Made by a program: the position numbers and the translations under genes. Below the pieces are notes generated by a model, which was given only the letters and a program-made list of their open reading frames with translations, ran no database searches and was not told where the DNA came from. DNA of 35,114 bases from Candidatus Omnitrophota bacterium (lineage in GTDB: Bacteria; Omnitrophota; Gorgyraeia; 2-01-FULL-45-10). The stretch's first letter is position 1, and the number at the start of each line of letters is the position of its first letter. Below, one piece after another: positions 25,079 to 34,350 of this stretch. The stretch is from assembly GCA_028716065.1 (NCBI GenBank), contig JAQUQN010000004.1, positions 1-35,114 on the forward strand, given 5' to 3'.

Positions 25079-26077
25079 ATGTCGGAATTACGGTATAATC
25101 TGATCACCCGTGATTGGGTGGTAATCTCCACCGAACGGGCGAAGCGTCCCCACGATTTCAAGAAACCATCTCAAGAAAACAAACCCAAACCCCCATATAA
25201 GAAGGATTGCCCATTCTGTATCGGCAACGAAGGCGGCCGGACGGACGAGACTTATTGCCTCGGCGACAAAAGCGCGTGGAAGACGAGGGCGGTATATAAC
25301 AAATTTCCGGCCCTTTCCCCTGAACTGGAAGAGAAGAGGTCTGTTGGGGGATTCTATAATTCCATCACCGGTTTCGGCGTCCATGAAGTGATAATAGAGA
25401 ATCCCCTCCATAACCGGTATATCCCCACCATGTCGGATGAGGAGGTCGCCAATATCTTCAGGACATACAGGGACCGTTACGTATCTATCCAGGAGATTAA
25501 AGGTATAGAGGCCATCACCATCTTCAAGAACCACGGCCCGGGAGCGGGTTGTTCGCTTGAACATCCCCATTCCCAGCTCGTAGCCACTCCCATCGTGCCT
25601 CCGGATGTCCGCGATCGCATGGAACAGGCGGCCAGGTATTTTGACATCATAGGCAGGTGCAGTTTTTGCGAAATGATGGAGCAGGAACTTGAGGCTAAGG
25701 AGAGATTGGTGCTCGAGACGGATAAATTCGTCTCTTTCGTTCCTTACGCGGCCGCGGCCCCTTTCATCATATGGGTGTTACCGCGCCGTCACATGGCTTC
25801 GTTTGACGAGATCGACGACAATGAATTGCGAGACCTTTCTATCAACATGAGGGTCACGCTCGCCAAGCTCTATTACGGCCTCGACAACCCCGATTTCAAT
25901 TTCCTCGTAAGATCGGTTCCGGTCAGGGAAAAGGGGGTCGAGTTTTTTCACTGGGGGATAAGCATCATCCCGCGCCTCAGCCAGCCCGCCGGTTTTGAGC
26001 TGGGTTCCGGAATGTACATAAACGCCTCTCTGCCGGAAGAGTGCGCGAAATTTTTAAGGCAGGTAGATTGTAAATGA
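25079..26077 (+). CDS. galT: Galactose-1-phosphate uridylyltransferase (HIT superfamily)
   Basis: 332 residues, close to the 348 of E. coli GalT. Zinc-site CPFC at 44-47, conserved NHGPGAGCSLEHPHSQ region with the HxHxQ active site at H162-H164-Q166 (the first-family nucleophile histidine), plus a second CSFC pair near 197. GalT exchanges UMP between UDP-glucose and galactose-1-phosphate in the cytosolic Leloir pathway. Some relatives act on ADP-glucose, so substrate should be kept open. It is the first gene of a long overlapping operon: its stop overlaps the TolC-like start (ATGA). No galK or galE is seen in this window. Confidence 0.85.
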   Translation: MSELRYNLITRDWVVISTERAKRPHDFKKPSQENKPKPPYKKDCPFCIGNEGGRTDETYCLGDKSAWKTRAVYNKFPALSPELEEKRSVGGFYNSITGFGVHEVIIENPLHNRYIPTMSDEEVANIFRTYRDRYVSIQEIKGIEAITIFKNHGPGAGCSLEHPHSQLVATPIVPPDVRDRMEQAARYFDIIGRCSFCEMMEQELEAKERLVLETDKFVSFVPYAAAAPFIIWVLPRRHMASFDEIDDNELRDLSINMRVTLAKLYYGLDNPDFNFLVRSVPVREKGVEFFHWGISIIPRLSQPAGFELGSGMYINASLPEECAKFLRQVDCK

Positions 26078-27453
26078 AAATAAGAATTTTTCCATGCGCC
26101 TTTATTCTTTTATCCGCGTTCCTTTGCGCGCTCCCGTACGGTTTTTGCGAAGAGAACGACCCCACCGCCTATGACGCGCTCTCCCTGGGCGATTCGATAG
26201 CGGTCGCGCACAAGAATAACATAGACATACAGATAGCCGAGCAGGAGATAAGGACGGCCAGGGCCGATATAATGGCCGCGGAAGGCGCCTTCCTGCCGAC
26301 CGCGGACGTGACCGCCAGCTATCTATATAGCGGCCAGTATTTCAAACTGGGAAACGCCGCCAGCCCGGGGTTAAAAAAGGACATAGGCGTCTTTAACGGA
26401 TACCAGAATGACAATAAACTCGATTTTACTTTTAACGAAGTCATCTTTGACGGCGGGGCGAGGATAGCTAACTTCAAACAGTCCAAATTGAATCTGAAGG
26501 TCCAGGAAGAGACGGTGCGCGCGAAAAAACTCTTCATCGAATACGAGACGAAACGGCTTTATTACGGGCTCCTGCTGGCTTATGAAACGAAACGCATAGC
26601 GCAGAATCTTTATGACCAGGCCCTGGCCCATTATGAAGACGCCAGTAAGAAGTATACCCAGGGCACCGTCTCGAAATTCGACGTCCTCCAGTCGAAGGTG
26701 CAGGTCTCGAAGGTGATGCCCGAACTGGTAAAGGCCGAGAACTCGATCGAATTGATAAAGGCGGACTTCAGGAAGCTGCTGAGGCTGGATATGAGGGAGC
26801 CCGTAAATCTGAAAGACAATAACCTGCCCTACGCATCGGTCGATATCGATGAAAAAGGTTTTTTGGGACGGGCATTTCAGTATAATCCGGAAATGATATT
26901 GAAATCGCTGGGCATAGACGTTAACAAGTGGGCAGTAGAATTTGCTAAGGCCGGTTACGGCCCGCAGATAAACGCGACCTTCGGGTACGGCTTCAGGTCC
27001 AATAGGGTCGCTACGATGTTTGGTTATAAACACAATAACTGGAATGTTGGAGGGAGCATAAGCGTTCCCATATTCGACGGTTTCTCTACCAAGTCCAAGG
27101 TCGATCAGGCAAAGGTCAAGTATGACCAGGCGCGCCTGGAAAAAGAGAACGTGGCCGATCAGGTGGTGGTCGACATTACGAAAGGGTGCCTGGATATGAG
27201 AGAGGCCCAGGCCATAATAGATTACGAGAAGGACGGCATCGAAGAGGCAAAGGACGCTTTGAGGATATCCAACCTGAGGTTCGATAACGGTGTCGGGACG
27301 AATCTCGATGTCCTGGATTCACAGGTATCTTTAAGCCAGGTAGAGAAGAATTACGTGGAAGGGGTTTATGACTATCTGATGGCGAAGGCATTTTTGGACA
27401 GGACGATGGGTGATGAGTTTCTAAAGGAGGCAGATAATGAAAAGAAAGATTAA
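26074..27453 (+). CDS. TolC-family outer-membrane efflux protein
   Basis: 459 residues, signal sequence about 1-25 (ending GFCEEN). Two repeats of the outer membrane efflux domain are visible: AVAHKNNIDIQIAEQEIRTARADI with GAFLPTADVTASY, and a second half with AKAGYGPQINATFGYG, VPIFDGFSTKSKVDQAKVKYDQA and long helices, near the usual length. TolC proteins form trimeric channels through the outer membrane and periplasm. The start overlaps galT by four bases, and the next gene (HlyD-like) starts inside its 3' end, so the operon codes a full tripartite exporter. Confidence 0.9.
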   Translation: MKIRIFPCAFILLSAFLCALPYGFCEENDPTAYDALSLGDSIAVAHKNNIDIQIAEQEIRTARADIMAAEGAFLPTADVTASYLYSGQYFKLGNAASPGLKKDIGVFNGYQNDNKLDFTFNEVIFDGGARIANFKQSKLNLKVQEETVRAKKLFIEYETKRLYYGLLLAYETKRIAQNLYDQALAHYEDASKKYTQGTVSKFDVLQSKVQVSKVMPELVKAENSIELIKADFRKLLRLDMREPVNLKDNNLPYASVDIDEKGFLGRAFQYNPEMILKSLGIDVNKWAVEFAKAGYGPQINATFGYGFRSNRVATMFGYKHNNWNVGGSISVPIFDGFSTKSKVDQAKVKYDQARLEKENVADQVVVDITKGCLDMREAQAIIDYEKDGIEEAKDALRISNLRFDNGVGTNLDVLDSQVSLSQVEKNYVEGVYDYLMAKAFLDRTMGDEFLKEADNEKKD

Positions 27454-28273
27454 TCTGACAGTCGCGATCGCTTTGGTTGCGATAATCGCGATAGGTTCTG
27501 GCCTGTTCGTTCTGATAAAACGCGCTCACAAGAGCAACATCATCAAGGTCTCCGGCAACATCGAAGGTAACGACGTGCGTATATCGTTCCGGGTCGAAGG
27601 CCAGATAGAGAATCTGGTGGCGGATGAGGGTACGGTCCTTAAGGTCGGCCAGGTGGTTGCGCGGCTCAAGACGGATGAATTGCGAAAGATCAGGGATGAG
27701 GCAAAGGGTTCTCTGGAAGCGGCCCAGCATCAGTATAAACTGGACTGGGACGACTATCTCAGGGCCGAGAACCTCTATCTGGGCGGAGCCATATCCGCTC
27801 AGCAGAGGGACGCGGCGAAGACCCAGGCCTTATCCGATCAGTCAAACATTGACCAGTTGCGTGCGTCCCTGGAACTGGCCCAGACACGGTTAGGTTTTTG
27901 CGAACTTGCGTCCCCATTGAACGGTTACGTGATCGCCAAGAGCGCGGAACAAGGCGAAGTCGTGCAGGTAGGCGCGCCTGTATTCACGGCTGTGGATCTT
28001 AATGATGTCTGGGTTACCGCTTACATCAACGAGACGGATCTTGGCAGGGTCAAGTTGAACCAGAAGGCATACGTGAAGACTGACTCCTATCCTGACAAAA
28101 AATACAACGGCTGGATCTCGTTTATCTGCCAGCAGACCGAATTTACCCCGAAATATATCCAGACTACCGAAGAACGCGTCAAATACGTTTACAGGATAAA
28201 GGTCAGGGTCGATAATTCCAGCCTGGACTTAAAACCCGGCATGCCCGCGGACGCTTACATCACAGTCGAGTAA
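27437..28273 (+). CDS. HlyD/YbhG-type membrane-fusion adaptor
   Basis: 278 residues. One N-terminal membrane helix (8-27) anchors it in the inner membrane. A split biotinyl-lipoyl-like domain follows: VSGNIEGNDVRISFRVEGQIENLVADEG before, and LASPLNGYVIAKSAEQGEVVQVG after, a short helical hairpin (about 85-155). The beta-barrel region VWVTAYINETDLGRVKLNQKAYVKTDSYP completes the adaptor. It bridges the ABC transporter and the TolC-like channel. It overlaps the TolC-like gene by 17 bases and ends one base before the first ATPase. Confidence 0.9.
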   Translation: MKRKINLTVAIALVAIIAIGSGLFVLIKRAHKSNIIKVSGNIEGNDVRISFRVEGQIENLVADEGTVLKVGQVVARLKTDELRKIRDEAKGSLEAAQHQYKLDWDDYLRAENLYLGGAISAQQRDAAKTQALSDQSNIDQLRASLELAQTRLGFCELASPLNGYVIAKSAEQGEVVQVGAPVFTAVDLNDVWVTAYINETDLGRVKLNQKAYVKTDSYPDKKYNGWISFICQQTEFTPKYIQTTEERVKYVYRIKVRVDNSSLDLKPGMPADAYITVE

Positions 28274-28274
28274 G

Positions 28275-29009
28275 ATGGCCACGATAAAGACAACCGCCTT
28301 AACCAGGAAGTTCAACACTCTCACCGCCGTAGATAATCTTAATATAGAAGTAGAGGAAGGGGAGATATTCGGCCTCGTCGGTCCCGACGGCGCCGGCAAG
28401 ACCACCACAATGCGCCTTCTGACCGGCATACTCGATCCCACCTCGGGCGAGGGGTGGGTCTACGGAAAGCATATCGTGAAGGAAGCGGAAATGCTAAAGG
28501 ATAACATCGCCTACATGTCGCAGCGTTTCGGCCTTTATGAGGACCTCACCGTCCTCGAAAATATAAACTTTTACGCCGATATCTACTGCGTCCCGAAAAA
28601 AGATAGGTCCGCCACCATAGATAAACTTCTCGGTTTCAGCGGCCTAGAGCCTTTCAGGGCGAGGTTCGCCGGAAAACTCTCGGGCGGCATGAAACAGAAA
28701 CTGGGCCTCGCCTGCGCCCTCATACATACGCCGAAGGTGTTATTCCTGGATGAGCCCACCAACGGCGTCGACCCCGTGTCCCGGAGAGACTTTTGGAAGA
28801 TACTGTATCAGTTATTGAAGGAGAAAGTGACGATACTTTACTCCACTTCCTATCTCGATGAGGCGGAACGCTGCAAGAGGGTGGGCCTCATGCATAAAGG
28901 CAAACTTCTGAAATGCGATACGCCGGACGTGATAAAGAAGGAATGCAGCGCCAAGACGCTCGAGGAAGCGTTCATATCCATAATAGGTAAATATGACCAG
29001 CCCCAATAA
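28275..29009 (+). CDS. ABC transporter ATPase 1 (YbhF N-half-like) with atypical switch loop
   Basis: 244 residues. Walker A is GPDGAGKTT (36-44), with D where N is usual. Signature LSGGMKQ and Walker B VLFLDEPTNGVD are intact. The switch region reads ILYSTSYLDEAE, so the catalytic H-loop histidine is replaced by serine. This matches the N-terminal half of YbhF-type proteins, where two ATPase domains are fused; here they are separate genes. It would pair with ATPase 2 to drive the two ABC-2 permeases, possibly with only one fully active site (inference). It overlaps ATPase 2 by 17 bases. Confidence 0.88.
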   Translation: MATIKTTALTRKFNTLTAVDNLNIEVEEGEIFGLVGPDGAGKTTTMRLLTGILDPTSGEGWVYGKHIVKEAEMLKDNIAYMSQRFGLYEDLTVLENINFYADIYCVPKKDRSATIDKLLGFSGLEPFRARFAGKLSGGMKQKLGLACALIHTPKVLFLDEPTNGVDPVSRRDFWKILYQLLKEKVTILYSTSYLDEAERCKRVGLMHKGKLLKCDTPDVIKKECSAKTLEEAFISIIGKYDQPQ

Positions 29010-29964
29010 CGGCGTAGCGGTCAGCGTCCAGAACCTGGAGAAGAAATTCGGCCAGTTCACGGCCGTCAACCGGATAAATTTTGACGTCAAGGGCGGAGAG
29101 ATATTCGGCTTTCTCGGTCCCAACGGCGCCGGAAAGTCCACCACCATAAGGATGCTATGCGGCATCCTCATGCCCACATCCGGCTCCGGCAAGGTCGGAG
29201 GGTTCGACATAATAAAAGAGCAGGCCCAGATAAAGCAGCATATCGGATACATGTCCCAGAAATTTTCTTTATATGACGATCTCACCGTGGAGGAGAATAT
29301 AAATTTTTACAGCGGTATCTACAAATTGTCCAAAAAAGAGAAGGAAGAGCGTAAGGAAAAGATAATAAAACTCGCGGATCTGGAGGCATTCAAGACGAGG
29401 CTCACCAAGACGCTTTCCGGAGGATGGAAGCAGCGGCTCGCCCTGGGATGCGCCATAATCCACCAGCCCAGCATAATATTTCTCGATGAACCGACTTCGG
29501 GAGTTGACCCCATAACGAGGGGTAATTTCTGGGATATCATCAAGGGCATGGCCGCCAAGGGGATAACGATCTTCGTCACCACACATTACATGGATGAGGC
29601 GGAGAATTGCGACAGGATGTGCCTCATATATAAAGGCAACATAATCGCCATGGGGACGCCGAACCAGATGAAGACCGAGCACATGAAGAACGATATACTG
29701 GAGATCACGATGCCGCATGCCGAGAACTGGATAGATAAGATCTCCGCCCTTGAAGTGGTCAAGGAGACGTCCCTTTTCGGAGCGGCACTCCATGCTGTCG
29801 TCGAGACGGAGAAGGCCGCAGTGCCCGCCATAAAGGCGATGTTCAAAAAAGATGGGTTAAAAGATTATACCATCAGGAAGATCATGCCGTCTTTGGAAGA
29901 CGTCTTCGTATCTTCGATAGAAAATTACGACAGGACCGTGGGGAATGAATCTAAGAAGAACTAA
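28993..29964 (+). CDS. ABC transporter ATPase 2 (YbhF C-half-like)
   Basis: 323 residues. Complete motifs: Walker A GPNGAGKST (42-50), Q-loop YMSQKFSLYDDLTVEEN, signature LSGGWKQR, Walker B IIFLDEPTSGVD and switch histidine in VTTHYMDEAE. A C-terminal extension of about 80 residues follows, as in DrrA-like exporters. It starts inside the 3' end of ATPase 1 and overlaps the first permease by 20 bases. With ATPase 1 it should form an asymmetric nucleotide-binding pair. Confidence 0.92.
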   Translation: MTSPNNGVAVSVQNLEKKFGQFTAVNRINFDVKGGEIFGFLGPNGAGKSTTIRMLCGILMPTSGSGKVGGFDIIKEQAQIKQHIGYMSQKFSLYDDLTVEENINFYSGIYKLSKKEKEERKEKIIKLADLEAFKTRLTKTLSGGWKQRLALGCAIIHQPSIIFLDEPTSGVDPITRGNFWDIIKGMAAKGITIFVTTHYMDEAENCDRMCLIYKGNIIAMGTPNQMKTEHMKNDILEITMPHAENWIDKISALEVVKETSLFGAALHAVVETEKAAVPAIKAMFKKDGLKDYTIRKIMPSLEDVFVSSIENYDRTVGNESKKN

Positions 29965-31078
29965 GGCCGTATTTAACAAGGAGTTCATACAGATAATGCG
30001 GGACCCGCGCAGTCTCGCCCTGGCGCTACTCATTCCGATAGTCCTGATAGTCCTCTTCGGTTACGGCCTGAGCCTCGACATCAATAATATCCCGCTGGCT
30101 ATTTGGGACCAGGATAATACAACCGTCTCCAGAGATTTTATCCTCAATTTCAAGAATTCGTATTATTTCAAGATAATCGGGTATTATGATAACTACAGGG
30201 ATCTCCAAAGGTTGCTGGATAAGTCGGATGCCATGTTGGCCATGGTGATACCGAAGCATTTTACCTGGCACATACAGGCGAAGCAGGCCGCGCCCGTGCA
30301 GATGATACTGGACGGCAGCGATTCCAATACCGCCAACATAGCCTTAGGCTATGTCAATAGCGTCGTCTCCATCTACAATTCCAATTTTATGGTCAACGCG
30401 CTAAAGAACATGACGCTGGTAAACCCGACACCGATAGACGTCCGGCCGCGGGTATGGTTCAACCAGGATTTCGAGAGTAAAAATTTCATAGTCCCGGGCC
30501 TCATAGCCGTCATAATGATGATAATAGCCGCGCTCCTGACGTCGCTGACCATAGCAAGAGAGTGGGAGAGGGGCACGATGGAGCAGCTGATAGCCACGCC
30601 GATAAGGCCGCTCGAGCTTATAATAGGGAAGTTCGGACCTTATTTCGTCATAGGCATGATCGATCTGGCTATAGCGGTCCTCATGGGTAAGTTCGTGTTC
30701 GGTGTGCCGTTTCGGGGAAGTATCGTCCTCCTGGTGGTCTTGTCCAGCATATTTCTCACGGGGTCCCTCATGCTCGGTATATTCATATCGATCGTATCTA
30801 AAAGCCAGCTCATGGCGAGCCAGATGGCCATCCTCACGTCGTTTTTGCCGACATTTTTATTGTCCGGATTTACTTATGAGATATTTAACATGCCGCAATG
30901 GGTCCAGGATATAACCTATCTCATACCGGCGAGATATTTCATAGTAATATTAAGGGGTATCTATCTGAAGGGCGTCGGGGTGAGGGTCCTGTATGATGAG
31001 ACACTGTGCCTGATCGTCTTCGCGTTGATCACGACGGCGCTCGCTACCAGGCGTTTCAAGAAGAAGATAACGGTATAA
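29945..31078 (+). CDS. ABC-2 type permease, YbhS-like
   Basis: 377 residues. N-terminal helix after FIQIMRDPRSLALALLIPIVLIVLFGYGL, then a large periplasmic domain (about 45-170) with DQDNTTVSRDFI and LDGSDSNTANIALGY. Next come five or so membrane helices from about 180 on, with AREWERGTMEQLIATPIRPLELIIGK, the ABC-2 signature, and LSGFTYEIFNMPQWVQ near the end. The layout is that of YbhS/YhhJ-type drug exporters. It works as one half of the membrane channel with the next gene, three bases downstream. Confidence 0.9.
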   Translation: MNLRRTKAVFNKEFIQIMRDPRSLALALLIPIVLIVLFGYGLSLDINNIPLAIWDQDNTTVSRDFILNFKNSYYFKIIGYYDNYRDLQRLLDKSDAMLAMVIPKHFTWHIQAKQAAPVQMILDGSDSNTANIALGYVNSVVSIYNSNFMVNALKNMTLVNPTPIDVRPRVWFNQDFESKNFIVPGLIAVIMMIIAALLTSLTIAREWERGTMEQLIATPIRPLELIIGKFGPYFVIGMIDLAIAVLMGKFVFGVPFRGSIVLLVVLSSIFLTGSLMLGIFISIVSKSQLMASQMAILTSFLPTFLLSGFTYEIFNMPQWVQDITYLIPARYFIVILRGIYLKGVGVRVLYDETLCLIVFALITTALATRRFKKKITV

Positions 31079-31081
31079 AAC

Positions 31082-32212
31082 ATGTTTGAACGGATCATTG
31101 CGGTCATCGTGAAGGAATTTCTCCAGGTCCTGAGGGATCCCAGGATGAAGATAATCATATTCATCTCTCCTCTCATTCAGGTCCTGATATTCGGTTATGC
31201 GGCCACCATGGACATAACCAATATCCCTACAGGAATTTATGACCTCGACAAGACGAAGCAAAGCCGCGATGTCATAAGGGCCTTTACCTATTCGAAATAT
31301 TTCATTGCAAAGCGTTACATATCTAATGAACAGGAGATGATAGACGTCATCAATAGGTCCGAAGTGAACGCCGTCATCAAGTTCAACCGCGGTTTCGCCA
31401 GGGACCTCACCGGAAATGGAAGCGCCCAGATGCAGGTCATAGTGGACGGCACCGATTCGAATGCCGCCCAGATAATCCTCAGTTACGGCGCCCAGATCAT
31501 TGCCAAGTATAATTATGAGGTGCTGAAAGAGAGGGCGAATATTTTCCTGACAAAAAAGAACCTCTTCCCGAGCGTGGACCTGCGGGACCGCAGATGGTTC
31601 AACGAGAATCTCGAGTCAAAAAATTATTATCTGCCGGGCGTCATAGCGCTCATAGTGAGCATAATGTCGCTTCTATTGACATCGATGGCCATCGTGAGGG
31701 AAAAGGAGATAGGCACGATGGAGCAATTGATAGTGAGCCCAATAAAGCCGATCGAGCTCATTGCCGGCAAGATCGTTCCATTCGGCATAATAGCGATAAT
31801 ACAGGTTGTGGTCGTGACCACGGTGGGCGTCTTATGGTTCAAGATACCGATAAGGGGCAGTTTAATTCTACTTTTCGGCAGTACCGTCATATATCTTCTT
31901 ACCACTTTAGGCATAGGGCTTTTCATCTCGACCTTATCCTCTACACAACAGGAAGCCCTCATGTCGGTATTTCTTTTCTATTTTCCAGCGGTGCTTCTTT
32001 CCGGATTCGCGTATCCGATAGCGAACATGCCGCGGGTCATACAGTACATAACCTTTTTTAACCCTTTGAGATATTATCTTGTAATACTGAGAAGTATCTT
32101 TTTAAAAGGAGTCGGCGTAGCCATACTATGGCCGGAACTTACGGTGCTTCTGTTGATGGGCGCAATTATCATTACGTTGAGCGCCTCCCGTTTCAAGAGC
32201 CGTCTTGGATGA
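31082..32212 (+). CDS. ABC-2 type permease, YbhR-like
   Basis: 376 residues, a paralogue of the preceding permease with the same layout. Features include VKEFLQVLRDPRMKIIIFISPLIQVLIFGYA, periplasmic domain with VDGTDSNAAQIILSYG, REKEIGTMEQLIVSPIKPIELIAGK, and LLSGFAYPIANMPRVIQYITFFNPLRYYL. The YbhS/YbhR pair exports small hydrophobic or cationic compounds in enterobacteria; the substrate here is unknown. Its TGA overlaps the ATG of the GH3-like gene (ATGA). Confidence 0.9.
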   Translation: MFERIIAVIVKEFLQVLRDPRMKIIIFISPLIQVLIFGYAATMDITNIPTGIYDLDKTKQSRDVIRAFTYSKYFIAKRYISNEQEMIDVINRSEVNAVIKFNRGFARDLTGNGSAQMQVIVDGTDSNAAQIILSYGAQIIAKYNYEVLKERANIFLTKKNLFPSVDLRDRRWFNENLESKNYYLPGVIALIVSIMSLLLTSMAIVREKEIGTMEQLIVSPIKPIELIAGKIVPFGIIAIIQVVVVTTVGVLWFKIPIRGSLILLFGSTVIYLLTTLGIGLFISTLSSTQQEALMSVFLFYFPAVLLSGFAYPIANMPRVIQYITFFNPLRYYLVILRSIFLKGVGVAILWPELTVLLLMGAIIITLSASRFKSRLG

Positions 32213-33900
32213 GCCACGTCAGGGATATCGATATGATGAAGAACGAAATTGTAAAATTCGCCGTGAAATTTCTGGCCCCGAAGGCTAAGGCCTTCGAAGA
32301 TGCGACGAAGGATCCCCTCGAGGCGCAGCGCAAGATCCTCCTGGAGTACCTTGCGCGGAACAGAAAGACGGAATATGGCCTTAAATACGGATTTTCGGAT
32401 ATCCGGTCGATAGAGGGATATAGAAAAGCGGTGCCTTTAAGCGATTGCGAGTCGATGCGGCCCTATCTCGAAAGAATAGCGAAGGGCGAAGAAAATATTC
32501 TCATGGTGGACAAGCCCGTGTTTTTCGGCGCGACGAGCGGCACGACGAACGCGCCGAAATACATACCCTCCACCGTATATTCTAACGCTAAAAAAGAGGA
32601 ATTGACCGATATCTGGGGGTATTACATAGCGCGCGACCATCCGGATATCTTTAAAGGAAAGATCCTGGCAATAATGAGTTCGGAGGTAGAGGGATATACG
32701 GCCTCGGGAGTACCGTACGGCGCAGAGAGCGGACATGGTTATAAGGGCCTGAACCCCTTGATAAGATCGATGTATGTCCTGCCCTATGAAGTGCTCGAGA
32801 TACCGGATTTTGACGCAAGATATTATTGTATACTCAGGATCTCGATAGCCGAGAATGTCACTACCATAGCCACATTGAACCCGAACACGATAATACTCTT
32901 GTGCAGGAAGATAGGCCAGTGGCAGGATAGGATAATAGAGGATATTAAAAACGGCAAACTGAGCACGGATATTAGCGTTCCCGATGATATCCGTAAAAAG
33001 ATAGAGAAGCATTTGAAGCCCGATCCCGAAAGGGCCTCTGAATTAAGGGATATACTCGATAAAAAGAAAGAACTGTTGCCTAAATATTTCTGGCCGGACC
33101 TTGATGTCATAGAATGCTGGAAGGGCGGTACCATGAAAGTCTATCTAAAGGAGCTGCCTTCCTATTTCGGCAAAGTCTCGGTGAGGGATATAGGTTACGT
33201 GGCAACGGAGGCGCGCAGCTCCATACCTGTCAGCGATGAAGGGGCGGGGGGCGTACTGGCCATACAGACTAATTTTTATGAGTTCATCCCGAAGGAGGAT
33301 ATGGGCAGAAAGGACAAACGCCTTCTTCTGTGCGACGAGCTGGAAAAGGGCAGGGATTATTTCATAGTGGTGACGACCGCGGGCGGCTTGTACAGATATA
33401 ATATAGATGATATTATACACGTGAACGCGTTTTTCAATAAGACCCCCGTTATCGAATTTGTTCAGAAGGGACGGGGCGCCGCCTCGCTTGCGGGAGAGAA
33501 ACTTTATGAGTCGCACGTGGACGAAGCGCTGAACCGCGTATTGAACAGGACGAAGTTGCCGGTCGAATTTTTCTGCGCGGTGGCTATCGGCGGAGACGCT
33601 TCGCATTACGCGTTTCTGGTGGAATTCTCCGGTACCGGCCTTTCCCGGGATGTTAAGAGGGATTTTCTGAAGTCGATGGAGGAGGAATTGCGCCGGCAGG
33701 ACAGGGAATATGATTATGTAAGGAACGCGCAGCTCCTGGATCCGCCAGTGTTGAGAGTGGTCAGGAAGGGGGAATTTGAAAAGTACAGGACGAGACGCCT
33801 GCAGGAAGGCGCGCATGACAGCCAGTTCAAAGTCCCGGAACTCACCGCGGACCCGGCCTTTCAGGATAACTTCAGCATGGAAGAAGAGATAGTGTTGTAA
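32209..33900 (+). CDS. GH3-family acyl-acid amido synthetase-like protein
   Basis: 563 residues from ATG 32209, which overlaps the permease stop; ATG 32233 after AGGGAT is an alternative. An open frame to 32128 would run inside the permease and is not used. ATP/AMP-binding motifs of the GH3 family are visible: TSGTTNAPK from T109, YVATEARSS in place of the usual motif 2, and YRYNIDDIIHV for YRxGD. Plant GH3 enzymes adenylate hormone acids and couple them to amino acids. Bacterial members are mostly uncharacterised. Coupling to an exporter suggests it makes or modifies the exported compound, which is inference only. Confidence 0.85.
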   Translation: MSHVRDIDMMKNEIVKFAVKFLAPKAKAFEDATKDPLEAQRKILLEYLARNRKTEYGLKYGFSDIRSIEGYRKAVPLSDCESMRPYLERIAKGEENILMVDKPVFFGATSGTTNAPKYIPSTVYSNAKKEELTDIWGYYIARDHPDIFKGKILAIMSSEVEGYTASGVPYGAESGHGYKGLNPLIRSMYVLPYEVLEIPDFDARYYCILRISIAENVTTIATLNPNTIILLCRKIGQWQDRIIEDIKNGKLSTDISVPDDIRKKIEKHLKPDPERASELRDILDKKKELLPKYFWPDLDVIECWKGGTMKVYLKELPSYFGKVSVRDIGYVATEARSSIPVSDEGAGGVLAIQTNFYEFIPKEDMGRKDKRLLLCDELEKGRDYFIVVTTAGGLYRYNIDDIIHVNAFFNKTPVIEFVQKGRGAASLAGEKLYESHVDEALNRVLNRTKLPVEFFCAVAIGGDASHYAFLVEFSGTGLSRDVKRDFLKSMEEELRRQDREYDYVRNAQLLDPPVLRVVRKGEFEKYRTRRLQEGAHDSQFKVPELTADPAFQDNFSMEEEIVL

Positions 33901-33933
33901 CGGCGGCATGAACATTAAGAAAGGAAGGTTTGT

Positions 33934-34329
33934 ATGGGAGAGATAAAAGATATAGTCCAGAGCGCGGATTGGAAACAGGAAAAGCATGTTCCGGTGATCG
34001 AAACTTCCGATAAGGCGAAGAAGGGTGAGATGCTGAAGATAACGGTCACGGTGGGTAAAGAGATACCCCATCCCAATAAGACAGAACATCATATCAGATG
34101 GATAAGTGTTTATTTTCATCCCAGGGGCGAGAAGTTTCCTTGCCAGATAGGAAAGGTCGAGTTTACGGCCCACGGCGAATCTCCTCAGGGGCCTGATACG
34201 AGCACGATATGCACGCATCCAGAAGCAGTTTTGAATTTCAAGTCGGAAAAGAGCGGCACGATATACGCCGTATCCTATTGTAACATTCACGGCCTCTGGC
34301 AAAATTCGAAGGAGATAGAGGTAGCTTAA
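33934..34329 (+). CDS. Superoxide reductase (neelaredoxin / class II desulfoferrodoxin)
   Basis: 131 residues, without the N-terminal desulforedoxin domain. All iron-site residues are present: E16-K17-H18 in EKHVPV, H46 and H52 in PHPNKTEHH, and C116 and H119 in CNIHGLW. The spacing agrees with known superoxide reductases. The enzyme reduces superoxide to peroxide with electrons from rubredoxin, in the cytosol of anaerobes. GGAAGG precedes the ATG. It lies 33 bases after the GH3-like gene and may share its transcript. Confidence 0.92.
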   Translation: MGEIKDIVQSADWKQEKHVPVIETSDKAKKGEMLKITVTVGKEIPHPNKTEHHIRWISVYFHPRGEKFPCQIGKVEFTAHGESPQGPDTSTICTHPEAVLNFKSEKSGTIYAVSYCNIHGLWQNSKEIEVA

Positions 34330-34350
34330 TCATACGGAGAGGAGGAGAGC

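Noticed and set aside
32128..32208. N-terminal extension of the GH3-like protein
   Set aside because: It would lie wholly inside the permease gene; the ATGA overlap at 32209 is the natural junction in this operon.
33145..34302. Long minus-strand open frame (385 codons) opposite the GH3-like and superoxide reductase genes
   Set aside because: It spans two well-supported plus-strand genes and the gap between them, and its translation has no recognisable domain. It is a shadow frame.
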